IMG/VR virus record: IMGVR_UViG_3300032223_000329
Coordinates: 1-35,159 of that record
Strand: one strand, 5' to 3'
Length of the DNA: 35,159 bases
From: a virus
Part shown: positions 7,421 to 13,784 of the stretch, in pieces
How positions within the stretch are numbered: position 1 is the first letter of the stretch
How the letters are laid out: each line of letters opens with the position of its first letter
Made by a program: the position numbers and the translations under genes
The notes under the pieces: generated by a model
What the model was told of the DNA's origin: nothing
What the model saw: only the letters and a program-made list of their open reading frames with translations
The model's database searches: none

Positions 7421-9082
7421 CTATTCTGTTGGATCATAACCAAATTCATGTAATGAATTTCCTTCTGTCCATAAATGTTTAGCTGGAACTGTTTTTTCAA
7501 TAATATGATGACTATCCCATCCTAATCCATGTTGATGGGCATAGTCCATGCTTGGCGTTACCCAATCACCAGGATTTATGTCTTGATCCTTAAATTCGGC
7601 TGGCACGGCGCGATAAACAGTAATTGGATGGTCAGGATTACCACGTGCTTCACGCAACGTATCTAAAACCGCCCTATCCATTTTGTTATTACCAGTACCG
7701 TAATAATGATGGCCATTGGGGCCATATACATCATCAGGGTACATTCCACGGTCTAACTCATGGGCTGGTGAATGGTAATCATCATTTCTTGGGGCTTTGT
7801 GGCTTCCACGGTATTCAAATTCGTTGGTTGGCAAATCAATTGATCTAGGGTGTTGGGTAGCAATAATTGCTTCATCAGGGTTAATATCTAGCCCGTAATT
7901 AATTGCGCCTTTTTGAAACGGAAAATATTGTTTTAATTCTTCAGGGTTTAAATTCATTCTGTTTTGAACTAAACGTGATTCTGCTTCACCGCCATGTTTC
8001 AAATAATCTTCATATCCCTGTTTTTCAGGATTTAATTTAATGTATTGCATAGCCAAATCATCACGAGTATTTATTAATTCAGCATATTTATCTTTATTGC
8101 CAGCTTTAAGATATTTGCTGGCTTCTTGATTTAATTCTTCAATTACTGAAATTAATTGGTCTTTTTGTGATTGATATTTGCCAACTTGTTGAGAATAATT
8201 TGCTCCTCTATTCCAACCTTCTTGGCCTTGTATGGCGTGTTGAATTTCATGCAATAACGTTGATTTTGCTTTTTCGGCTGGAAAATCAGGGTTAACTCTA
8301 ACTATATAACCTTCGTTTGTATGAACCAATTCACCTTTGTTTTGACTGCCTTTTTTGGTAAATTGAACTTCAGAATTCATTAATTCAGGATAAGCTTCAG
8401 CCAATTTGGGATGATAAAAAATATCATTTAATGTTACTGGTTCTGCGGTTTTGTCTTTGCCAAGTGCGGTCATTCGATCCATTACGGTTTCGCCGTATGT
8501 TCCGCTACCTTTTAAAGTAGAAAATTTATCGCTTAATTCACTACGCCATTGACCATCTAAACCACGAACCATGCCAGTTATTTGATGAATTTCTTCAGGT
8601 GTTGCACCTTTAGCTTCCATTTTTCTAGCATTGAAAGCCATTTCTTTGTTCCATATTTTTGATTCAGGGCCAATCATCATTAATCCTAATGAACGGCCTT
8701 CAGTCAATTTTGCTAAATCTTTAGCAACGCCACCAACTCCAGGGGATATTGCCGCGCCCACATCTTCTAATGTTGATGCGCCTTCATGGGTTGGGGTAAT
8801 TCTTGGAACGTAATCTAGGATTTCACGGGTAGTTGGCGCAACTCTACGGCCAAACGTGGATTCCATTGTTTCCGGGGCTACGGTTCTAGCAAATTCGCTT
8901 ATGTCACCTACTGATCCTGGAACGGATGCAATTGCGCCCCTAACTACTGATTCAGCCACGCTAGGCATAGCTTTGCGTACTCTTTGCAATCCTTCACCAG
9001 TTTCACGCCAATGTTGTTCGTTTTGCAAACCTTGCAAAATTTCGTATAACGATTGTTTAAGTGAAGGTTCTTGATTAGCCAT
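7421..9082 (-). CDS. Polyvalent protein: zinc metallopeptidase-like plus ADP-ribosyltransferase-like domains
   Basis: A 553-residue multidomain protein. Residues 1-135 contain Ala/Gly/Val-rich amphipathic segments. LLHEIQHAIQ gives HExxH (His278, Glu279, His282) and is followed by an EAESR segment at about 366-370, a zincin-type arrangement. A coiled stretch spans about 300-345. The C-terminal part (about 424-553) matches a phage ADP-ribosyltransferase-like module: YRGSHKAP, a DDVYGPN...YYGTG region, ITVYRAVP with the candidate Arg491, GDWVTPSMDYA with Ser511, and GNSLHEFGYDP with the candidate Glu546. That is an R-S-E set. Such polyvalent proteins are thought to be injected with the DNA and act on the host. 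The substrate is unknown. The two-domain call is from motifs. Confidence 0.78.
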   Translation of the reverse strand: MANQEPSLKQSLYEILQGLQNEQHWRETGEGLQRVRKAMPSVAESVVRGAIASVPGSVGDISEFARTVAPETMESTFGRRVAPTTREILDYVPRITPTHEGASTLEDVGAAISPGVGGVAKDLAKLTEGRSLGLMMIGPESKIWNKEMAFNARKMEAKGATPEEIHQITGMVRGLDGQWRSELSDKFSTLKGSGTYGETVMDRMTALGKDKTAEPVTLNDIFYHPKLAEAYPELMNSEVQFTKKGSQNKGELVHTNEGYIVRVNPDFPAEKAKSTLLHEIQHAIQGQEGWNRGANYSQQVGKYQSQKDQLISVIEELNQEASKYLKAGNKDKYAELINTRDDLAMQYIKLNPEKQGYEDYLKHGGEAESRLVQNRMNLNPEELKQYFPFQKGAINYGLDINPDEAIIATQHPRSIDLPTNEFEYRGSHKAPRNDDYHSPAHELDRGMYPDDVYGPNGHHYYGTGNNKMDRAVLDTLREARGNPDHPITVYRAVPAEFKDQDINPGDWVTPSMDYAHQHGLGWDSHHIIEKTVPAKHLWTEGNSLHEFGYDPTE

Positions 9083-9090
9083 AGCTAATT

Positions 9091-9438
9091 TTAAATTACT
9101 TCAATCATTACATCAACGCCACCGCCTTTTCTTATTTGGCCACGTTGAATCATAAGTACGTCAATTTGACCGTCATTGTCATAAACGCCAGCTTCTTCTA
9201 AACCGTCTAAAACGGCTTTTAGGCGGTTATCTAAATCGGTGACTACCTTTGAACGTGGATATAAAAATAACGTCACTTCAAGCCGCCTAGTGCCAAATTT
9301 AGGTATTTCTTGGGCTACAACACATTCTGCAACTGCCGTTTTAAATTCCCGCCCAGCTTTGCTCAATACAGTATTGCCCCTGAAGTTGCGCCAGTAGGTG
9401 TTAACACTAGGTGGGTAGGGCAGTTTAATTATTGTCAT
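9091..9438 (-). CDS. rusA: RusA-like Holliday junction resolvase
   Basis: At 115 residues it is close to E. coli RusA (120). It starts with the typical LPYPPSVNTYWR. The catalytic segment TDLDNRLKAVLDGLEEAG supplies Asp68, Asp70 and a Lys, and YDNDGQID supplies a third Asp at about 89. RusA is a dimeric metal-dependent nuclease that cuts four-way junctions. In a phage it clears branched intermediates before packaging. The start at 9438 overlaps the upstream gene by 14 bases. Confidence 0.93.
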   Translation of the reverse strand: MTIIKLPYPPSVNTYWRNFRGNTVLSKAGREFKTAVAECVVAQEIPKFGTRRLEVTLFLYPRSKVVTDLDNRLKAVLDGLEEAGVYDNDGQIDVLMIQRGQIRKGGGVDVMIEVI

Positions 9439-10171
9439 TTAATTCAGTTTCAGCCATTTGGCAAAAAATACCACATTCAATTGCTTTTTCAGTTGGGTAA
9501 TCGCCAGCATCCATAGGCAGTTCTGTAAGCCAAATACGTTCACCTTTATGTTTAAGGATTTTAGCCCCTACTGTACGTTCTATTTGTGCCATACGGTCAA
9601 ATTGATCCGGAAAATCATTGCGTATTTTGTTCCAATAACCTAATCCACCTTTTACACATCCAATACAATTGTTGTTTTGATAACCCAATTTATACATTGC
9701 TGGCAACTCTATACCAGCCCTATCAATAATTGCCAAACAATCAGATTTGCCAAGACCTTTATCTATAAGAATTGACCATAAATTTACATCATTATTTGCA
9801 TCTATAAACCTATCTACACGGTCTTGTTCTTCAGCCGTGTAACCAAATATTTGTCGGTCATTTGGCAATTCAAACGATTTACGAATGTCTTTTTTAAGGT
9901 GTACGGCGCATGGGGCACCCCCAATTCCTACAATGTATTTACGTTTTTCAAATACTTTATAAATACTGCCGTTATATTTGTCATTCTGAATAACTTTTAT
10001 TGGTTGTCCAAACCATTTTTCACAATCATGCATAAATCGTAAATTGTCAGGGTGTTCTTCTGCAACATGGCAATAAACCACTTCAACTGGTGTTTTGCTT
10101 TCAGCAATAGCCAGCTTGGTTGCTACGGCACTTGCCGCACCGCATGAAAACCAAGATATTGTTCTAGTCAT
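9425..10171 (-). CDS. PAPS reductase / PP-loop ATPase-like protein
   Basis: A 248-residue protein of the adenine nucleotide alpha-hydrolase (PP-loop) superfamily. The N-terminal SWFSCGAASAVATKLA carries the ATP pyrophosphate-binding loop, EVVYCHVAEEHPDN follows the usual second strand, and NNCIGCVKGG near residue 170 is a CxxC that could hold a metal or act in sulfur chemistry. Phages carry many such proteins annotated as phosphoadenosine phosphosulfate reductase, but true sulfate reduction is unlikely here. Its neighbours are nucleases and a methyltransferase, so nucleotide or DNA/RNA modification is an alternative. The exact reaction cannot be told from sequence. Confidence 0.75.
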   Translation of the reverse strand: MTRTISWFSCGAASAVATKLAIAESKTPVEVVYCHVAEEHPDNLRFMHDCEKWFGQPIKVIQNDKYNGSIYKVFEKRKYIVGIGGAPCAVHLKKDIRKSFELPNDRQIFGYTAEEQDRVDRFIDANNDVNLWSILIDKGLGKSDCLAIIDRAGIELPAMYKLGYQNNNCIGCVKGGLGYWNKIRNDFPDQFDRMAQIERTVGAKILKHKGERIWLTELPMDAGDYPTEKAIECGIFCQMAETELNDNN

Positions 10172-10445
10172 TTAGCAGTTCTTCAACTTTTTGGTGCAAA
10201 TCTTCTTCACTCCATCCCCAGTATTTTTGGAACCCACGGTGTCCGAGGGAATGTACGCTGGTATTTCCAAGACGATGGTGCCACATACACAAGGGTATAG
10301 TTTTTGCGGTTTTACGAGGTTGGCCGTGTCTGCGTATATGGTGGATTTCCACGGGTGTATCGGTGTCAGTAATTCCATTTTGTTGGCACAATATGCACCC
10401 CAATCTTGCCAATTTTGCATAATGTTTAGATTCTTCTTTTGTCAT
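10164..10445 (-). CDS. Ref-like HNH nuclease
   Basis: A 93-residue protein with CILCQQ near the start, VEIHHIRRHGQPRK in the middle and IPLCMWHHRLGNTSVHSLGH with FQKYWGWSEEDL after it. Paired Cys, a His-His and a later Cys...HH form a zinc/HNH-type site, and the whole pattern resembles the P1 Ref family of RecA-dependent nucleases (recombination enhancement). In phages these small Ref-like proteins sit in recombination gene clusters, as here beside RusA. It overlaps both neighbours by 8 and 20 bases. Nuclease activity is inferred from motifs. Confidence 0.78.
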   Translation of the reverse strand: MTKEESKHYAKLARLGCILCQQNGITDTDTPVEIHHIRRHGQPRKTAKTIPLCMWHHRLGNTSVHSLGHRGFQKYWGWSEEDLHQKVEELLND

Positions 10446-10989
10446 ATTTGCTAATACTTGCGAATAAATCGTTCCAGTTATATATTTGGTGTATTAAATC
10501 ATCATTTTCAATCTCATAAGTATCTGCTTTTAATTCAAAAGACGTATTGTTTGTTCTTTCACGAATTGTGCCTTTTTCATAAAATTTTGCAAAAAACAAA
10601 AAACTTACTTTAGGAAGCCAGCCGCATATAGTTAATTTGCTATTGCTAGTGTTTAAGCTGGAAAACACATAACCGTCCACGTCAAATTTTGTTTGCGATG
10701 CAATAAGATTATTGACATATTTAAGGGTTGGCGTAACCGTGCGGCCCATAGTTTTTATATCAATTTTTTTACCAGCAATTACAAAATCGACACCCCCATC
10801 ATGGGCGGTTGATGGCTTCATAAATGGTTCATTTAAAGCCATTGCCATCATATTTTGGCCTATAACGCCCACCATCTGTTGTTCTTTATTGCCGTTAGTA
10901 TTGTCCGGCCTATGACCTAAATTGTTGTTTTCAACAAAATGTTCACTAATTTCAATAACAGATTTTGGTACTACAACAGTAAACGCCAT
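10426..10989 (-). CDS. PD-(D/E)XK-type nuclease-like protein
   Basis: A 187-residue protein with a short restriction-endonuclease-fold signature: HDGGVDFVIAGKKIDIKT at about residues 63-80, giving Asp68 and Asp77-x-Lys79, with a Gln/Glu-bearing helix before it (EQQMVGVIGQNMMAMAL). The rest has no motif that I recognise. Family proteins cut DNA with metal. In this cluster it might process branched DNA or degrade host DNA. It could also be an inactive relative, because the order and spacing of the first acidic residue are uncertain. Confidence 0.6.
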   Translation of the reverse strand: MAFTVVVPKSVIEISEHFVENNNLGHRPDNTNGNKEQQMVGVIGQNMMAMALNEPFMKPSTAHDGGVDFVIAGKKIDIKTMGRTVTPTLKYVNNLIASQTKFDVDGYVFSSLNTSNSKLTICGWLPKVSFLFFAKFYEKGTIRERTNNTSFELKADTYEIENDDLIHQIYNWNDLFASISKYDKRRI

Positions 10990-11162
10990 TAATCAATATA
11001 AGCATCACGTAACCCTTTAGAAATATCTTCTAATTGTTGGGCTACATCCACAATATCTATGGATATTTCATGGGCTTGTTGAAAATGACCTTTTACAATC
11101 GTTTCATGAAAATCTTTCATTAATTTGTGCAATGCAAGGTATGGTGTTGAAAAATCCATCAT
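10989..11162 (-). CDS. Small helical protein, 57 residues
   Basis: Read directly from the sequence: MMDFSTPYLALHKLMKDFHE at the start and QQLEDISKGLRDAYID at the end, then a stop. It is acidic and probably two helices. It overlaps the upstream stop (ATGATG; either ATG could start) and the downstream start as TAATG. Function unknown. Confidence 0.65.
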   Translation of the reverse strand: MMDFSTPYLALHKLMKDFHETIVKGHFQQAHEISIDIVDVAQQLEDISKGLRDAYID

Positions 11163-11308
11163 TTTGTTGATCCCCCGTAAACCTGGCTTTCCAGGTGTTT
11201 AATTTGACTGCGTAATTGTTCGTTTTCTTGTTTAAGGCGGTTGTGTTCTATTAAATGCAATAAAAAAGGTGCCCATTCTTCAAAATCTTCAGTTATTTTG
11301 TCAGCCAT
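11159..11308 (-). CDS. Small coiled-coil protein, 49 residues
   Basis: MADKITEDFEEWAPFLLHLI begins the protein, and LKQENEQLRSQIKHLESQV forms a good leucine-zipper-like coiled coil. The frame is open further upstream to an ATG at 11341, but I prefer the ATG at 11308 because the upstream part coincides with another coupled gene at 11293-11388. It overlaps the next gene by four bases. Function unknown. Confidence 0.6.
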   Translation of the reverse strand: MADKITEDFEEWAPFLLHLIEHNRLKQENEQLRSQIKHLESQVYGGSTK

Positions 11309-11388
11309 ATATTCAACAGTACGTAGATAATGAAACACCATACCAATGCGCCGGTAAGCATAAAAATACTAAAAATAATTTCAATCAT
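11293..11388 (-). CDS. Very short membrane protein, 31 residues
   Basis: MIEIIFSIFMLTGALVWCFI followed by IYVLLNIWLTK is almost entirely one membrane segment with a positively charged end. The ATG at 11388 overlaps the stop of the previous gene in the classic ATGA way, and its 3' end overlaps the next start by 16 bases, which argues that it is translated. No function can be assigned. Confidence 0.5.
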   Translation of the reverse strand: MIEIIFSIFMLTGALVWCFIIYVLLNIWLTK

Positions 11389-11732
11389 TTTGTTAGCCTT
11401 TCAAGGTTACGATTACTAGCTTCTTGGGTACGCCACGCTTCAAATCGTAATTTAGCCGCTTCTAGCCGGTATTTCCACATTTCTGTTTTGTATGTTGCCG
11501 CGCCAATGGCTTTGCAAAGGTCTTGGTATTCTTGGCTGGCATACGCTTCACGTTCTTGGGCACCCAAGCTTTGTTCATTAGACTTTTTCATCATGATTGA
11601 ACGTAATGAGTGACGGTAAGCTTCCAACTCTGCTAACTCACCTTTGGCCTTGGCAAATTCCGGCGCAAATTCATAAAGATAATCTACGCAATCATTGGGA
11701 TCAACAACTCTTGAATCAGCTTTCATAGCCAT
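11385..11732 (-). CDS. Conserved phage protein with YLYEFAPEFAKAKGE motif
   Basis: A 115-residue, charged and probably all-helical protein. The segment DYLYEFAPEFAKAKGELAEL and the C-terminal LEAAKLRFEAWRTQEASNR are a pattern I associate with a short conserved protein found beside phage replication genes. Its function is not known to me. Two ATGs are possible: 11732, or 11726 with a standard ATGA overlap with the upstream stop. Confidence 0.68.
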   Translation of the reverse strand: MAMKADSRVVDPNDCVDYLYEFAPEFAKAKGELAELEAYRHSLRSIMMKKSNEQSLGAQEREAYASQEYQDLCKAIGAATYKTEMWKYRLEAAKLRFEAWRTQEASNRNLERLTK

Positions 11733-11956
11733 TTACCAGGTTCGCCCCGGTTTCCTTTTTTCCATTGGTCGTAAAAATCCCCAGCAAGGCGTTCACGGCG
11801 TTTATCAAAATTAGGGTTAGCAAAATAACCCCTAAAACCGGTAAGCCCAAGCTTGGTACGGTAAATAAGCAATTGTCGGATTTCACATTCATACCGATGC
11901 CTTTCCAATTTCTTGGCTGATTCGTTGTCGGTACTGTCCCATAGATTCGCCAGCAT
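11723..11956 (-). CDS. Hypothetical basic protein beside the DnaT-like gene
   Basis: About 77 residues if it starts at the ATG at 11956 (MLANLWDSTDNESAKKLERH). The recognisable part, KLERHRYECEIRQLLIYRTK onward and then GYFANPNFDKRRERLAGDFY, is Arg/Lys-rich and ends GKWL. The start is uncertain: the frame overlaps the upstream gene heavily (68 bases), no good ribosome site is seen, and a TTG further downstream (TTGGAAAGG) could be the real start. Function unknown; position suggests a replication role. Confidence 0.6.
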   Translation of the reverse strand: MLANLWDSTDNESAKKLERHRYECEIRQLLIYRTKLGLTGFRGYFANPNFDKRRERLAGDFYDQWKKGNRGEPGKWL

Positions 11957-12263
11957 AAGCGTTAAGCCCCAATTCTTTGCCTTTAGCAAGTGTTAGTTCA
12001 TCTGAACTATACCAAGGTAATGAAGGCCGCTTTAGTTCTTTTGGTGTCATGTCCAATTCATCTTCCCAGCGGCCTTGGTTAAGCCACGTGCTGGCATGGG
12101 GTATGAAATCCATTTCCGTACCTTTTAGCTTCCAGTACGCCACGTGTTGTTCAATGGCTTCTACGGCATCGGATTGTTCTTGTTTAGTAAGCCGATTAAA
12201 TGCCGCTTGTGCCGCACGTTTAGCTATTTTACGTGGGTAATGTTTCCAAAATTGTTCAAACAT
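11889..12263 (-). CDS. DnaT-like / phage replication protein domain
   Basis: A 124-residue protein beginning MFEQFWKHYPRKIAKRAAQA, with FIPHASTWLNQGRWEDEL at about 55-72. This FWxxYPRK...TWLNxxRWxDE pattern is the domain found at the end of many phage replication initiators and in DnaT-like primosome proteins, where it binds single-stranded DNA and helps load helicase. Here it stands alone, with no helicase or polymerase in the window, so host replication proteins would be recruited (inference). The ATG at 12263 is preferred over an upstream GTG at 12272. It overlaps the methyltransferase gene by eight bases. Confidence 0.75.
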   Translation of the reverse strand: MFEQFWKHYPRKIAKRAAQAAFNRLTKQEQSDAVEAIEQHVAYWKLKGTEMDFIPHASTWLNQGRWEDELDMTPKELKRPSLPWYSSDELTLAKGKELGLNAYAGESMGQYRQRISQEIGKASV

Positions 12264-12831
12264 TATTGGCACCCCATTGGCTGGCTATTGCATCAGCTAT
12301 ACCTTGATAAGTTGTGCTTCTTAATTTCCAACGTTCAGGGCTAGGCGGCAATTTATGTAAACGTTGTTCACGTCCTTCAACAATATTTGTTGGTTGCAAT
12401 TCCGGCAAACCTTTTAACCATAGACAAGTAGCTTTACTTTCACCGTGACCAAACATCCAAGGTTGAATTACTTGATTTTGCCGCCTACCAATAATTTCTA
12501 CTGCGTACTTGTGCATTATTGGGTTTTCAATTGCAAATTTAGGAATGTTGCAATCCAGCAATTTTTTAAAAAAATTAGCACCATCCCTCATTTTGTCCCA
12601 ACGGCCTTCTTGTTTATAAAGCCATGAAACGCCTGAATTACATAAATAAGTGCATGGTGGATGGGCTATCATCAAATCCCAGCCATCATTAATTATGTCA
12701 AAAATATCGCCTTGATAATGCGGTCCTTCGGCATCAGAAGGCAATAAATCGCAACTCATAGCATCATGGCCCAATTTAATAAAAGCATCACGTACACGCC
12801 CTGAATATTCACAAGCAACTAAAACTTTCAT
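12256..12831 (-). CDS. DNA cytosine methyltransferase-like protein
   Basis: A 191-residue protein with a shortened C5-methyltransferase layout. VACEYSGRVRDAFIKLGHDA resembles the SAM-binding motif I, WDLMIAHPPCTYLCNSG contains the catalytic PPC of motif IV, and FAIENPIMHKY resembles the ENP motif VI. The target-recognition part is short (GHGESKATCLWLKGLPEL). Full C5 enzymes are usually over 300 residues, so this belongs to the short phage group whose activity is uncertain. It may protect phage DNA from host restriction. Confidence 0.75.
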   Translation of the reverse strand: MKVLVACEYSGRVRDAFIKLGHDAMSCDLLPSDAEGPHYQGDIFDIINDGWDLMIAHPPCTYLCNSGVSWLYKQEGRWDKMRDGANFFKKLLDCNIPKFAIENPIMHKYAVEIIGRRQNQVIQPWMFGHGESKATCLWLKGLPELQPTNIVEGREQRLHKLPPSPERWKLRSTTYQGIADAIASQWGANNV

Positions 12832-13056
12832 TTATTTTGCCTTTAATGATTCATATACATCATTAAAAAACCAGCTTTTACCACTATGGTAAGTGCCTAA
12901 ATGGCGATTGTATTTATCGTAATAAAGATGAATTGGCGCAGTAGATTCGCCATATTGTTCGTAATGTTTGCAATAACCTAAAGCTTCTTTTCCGTTTGCA
13001 TGGAATAAAAAGTTTTCAAAGTCTTTTTTCTTAAGATTTACATGAGTTACGTTCAT
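12832..13056 (-). CDS. Hypothetical protein, first gene of the leftward early operon
   Basis: A 74-residue protein starting MNVTHVNLKKKDFENFLFHA, rich in Tyr, His and Lys (GYCKHYEQYG, IHLYYDKYNRHLG), with no family that I recognise. An AAAGGA ribosome site lies upstream. It is the first gene after the promoter at 13099-13127 and its leader hairpin, so it should be made early. Its stop codon is directly next to the methyltransferase ATG. Confidence 0.68.
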   Translation of the reverse strand: MNVTHVNLKKKDFENFLFHANGKEALGYCKHYEQYGESTAPIHLYYDKYNRHLGTYHSGKSWFFNDVYESLKAK

Positions 13057-13076
13057 TTTGTTTTCCTTTAATTTTC

Positions 13077-13092
13077 ACCGCACCGTTGCAGT
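13077..13092 (-). promoter_or_regulatory. Predicted 5'-terminal mRNA hairpin (copy 1)
   Basis: On the minus strand ACTGCA, loop ACGG, TGCGGT form a six-pair stem with one T-G wobble. It starts six bases after the -10 hexamer, so it would be the very start of the transcript. It matches the hairpins at 13831-13846 and 16077-16092. Confidence 0.65.
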
Positions 13093-13098
13093 ACCTCT

Positions 13099-13127
13099 AA
13101 TTTACTAAAGTAATCTTTACTTGTAAA
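13099..13127 (-). promoter_or_regulatory. Leftward early promoter with embedded operator
   Basis: TTTACA (13127-13122), a 17-base spacer and TAAATT (13104-13099). The spacer is AG, then the 14-base near-palindrome TAAAGATTACTTTA, then G. The promoter at 16041-16069 has the same -35, the same -10 and the same 14-mer on the opposite strand. A repressor bound there would block polymerase directly. Confidence 0.7.
13106..13119. promoter_or_regulatory. Operator-like 14-mer in the leftward promoter
   Basis: TAAAGTAATCTTTA on the plus strand is an inverted repeat TAAAG/CTTTA around four bases. It is identical to the sites at 5386-5399 and 16049-16062. It lies between the -35 and -10 elements. Confidence 0.65.
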
Positions 13128-13186
13128 GCATTATTTTCTAGTGATTTACCCTAATATCTAATAACTGTTGTATTTATGTTGAATTG

Positions 13187-13371
13187 CTGATTGGTGGACG
13201 AACCTAGCCCACCTGGTTCGCCTTCAACTGTTTGCTTTATTGGAGCCACAGAACCCGACAGTCGTTCAAGGAGTAGGCACTATCTTCGCCACCTACTTCG
13301 CGCTATTGCATCCTTTGATCCCCCAGTAACGCTTCTATCCTGACCGCTGGTGGTGGTGAATCCCCAATCAG
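13187..13371. other. Non-coding stretch with a closing stem and a possible pseudoknot
   Basis: This is part of the 480-base gene-free region 13057-13536. CTGATTGG (13187-13194) is perfectly complementary to CCAATCAG (13364-13371), closing a 185-base domain. Inside, CGAACC (13199-13204) pairs with GGTTCG (13215-13220). GGTGG (13193-13197) can pair with CCACC (13209-13213), interleaved with the first stem as in an H-type pseudoknot, though it competes with the last bases of the closing stem. AGTAGG and CCTACT give another stem. By eye it is richer in G and C than its surroundings. I see no convincing gene. Confidence 0.4.
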
Positions 13372-13375
13372 AACG

Positions 13376-13516
13376 ATTGCGAATAAGAAACAAAAAACCC
13401 CTTAAAAGGCAGATTGTATGGAAACTAAACTGATTAAATGGTTCGAGGTCATTTAATTAATTCAGAACAATCCACCCATTAAGGGGTTCTAACTTTCGCG
13501 GTTTCCATGTCGCAAT
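13376..13516 (-). ncRNA. Candidate structured small RNA, leftward
   Basis: Five nested complementary pairs form one long interrupted rod: 13376-13382 with 13510-13516 (7 pairs), 13387-13391 with 13501-13505 (5), 13396-13405 with 13479-13488 (10), 13412-13417 with 13467-13472 (6), and 13430-13440 with 13450-13465 (11, with a bulge). A -10 TATAGT lies six bases upstream of the first paired base on the minus strand, and a run of six T follows the 10-pair stem in that direction. No known RNA family is recognised. Confidence 0.5.
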
Positions 13517-13522
13517 AAGTTA

Positions 13523-13551
13523 ACTATACCATAAAACTAAACTGTGCTTAA
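13523..13551 (-). promoter_or_regulatory. Possible promoter for the small RNA
   Basis: TATAGT (13528-13523) preceded at 17 bases by TTAAGC (13551-13546), a poor -35. A start at 13516 would fall exactly on the first base of the long rod structure. It overlaps the end of the repressor gene. Confidence 0.35.
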
Positions 13552-13767
13552 CTCCGGCCAAATTATTTGCCAAGTATCGGGAAAAAGGTCTTGCCTAGAC
13601 ACCAGGCCGTGGCTTTCCCGTTCAATGGTTGCCGCGATAAGCATTAAGGGCGCGGCTGGTATTGCGTTGTTGTTGCGCCATTGACACACCGCTTGGACCG
13701 TTACGCCACATAGCTTTGCTACCTTTGCTGGCCGGCCTAATAGGTCAATCATTTGTGCATCTGTCAT
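13537..13767 (-). CDS. Cro/YdaS-like transcriptional repressor
   Basis: A 76-residue helix-turn-helix protein. KVAKLCGVTVQAVCQWRNN is the DNA-binding helix pair, and SRQDLFPDTWQIIWPEL at the C-terminus is the hallmark ending of YdaS-type Cro-superfamily proteins. These dimers bind operators in phage control regions. It is transcribed away from the rightward SSB/exonuclease operon; the two divergent promoters overlap, and two operator-like sites lie in them, which fits autoregulation. No CI-type partner, integrase or antirepressor is seen. An AAGGA ribosome site precedes the ATG. Confidence 0.85.
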   Translation of the reverse strand: MTDAQMIDLLGRPAKVAKLCGVTVQAVCQWRNNNAIPAAPLMLIAATIERESHGLVSRQDLFPDTWQIIWPELSTV

Positions 13768-13784
13768 TTATTTTCCTTTTTTGC

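Noticed and set aside
10172-10420. Second minus-strand frame of 82 codons inside the Ref-like nuclease gene
   Set aside because: Out-of-frame shadow of the HNH gene, which has clear Cys/His motifs.
11308-11341. Upstream ATG extension of the 49-residue coiled-coil protein
   Set aside because: The added 11 residues overlap the membrane micro-protein gene and break the coupling pattern; kept only as an alternative start.
13194-13343. GTG-started plus-strand reading frame of 49 codons in the gene-free region
   Set aside because: No ribosome site upstream, no recognisable protein, and it falls inside a stretch with several RNA-like helices; more likely chance.
13438-13452. tRNA-like GGTTCGAGGTC in the control region
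   Set aside because: It resembles a T-loop, but no acceptor stem, anticodon arm or D arm can be placed around it; it is the loop of the inner hairpin of the small RNA candidate.
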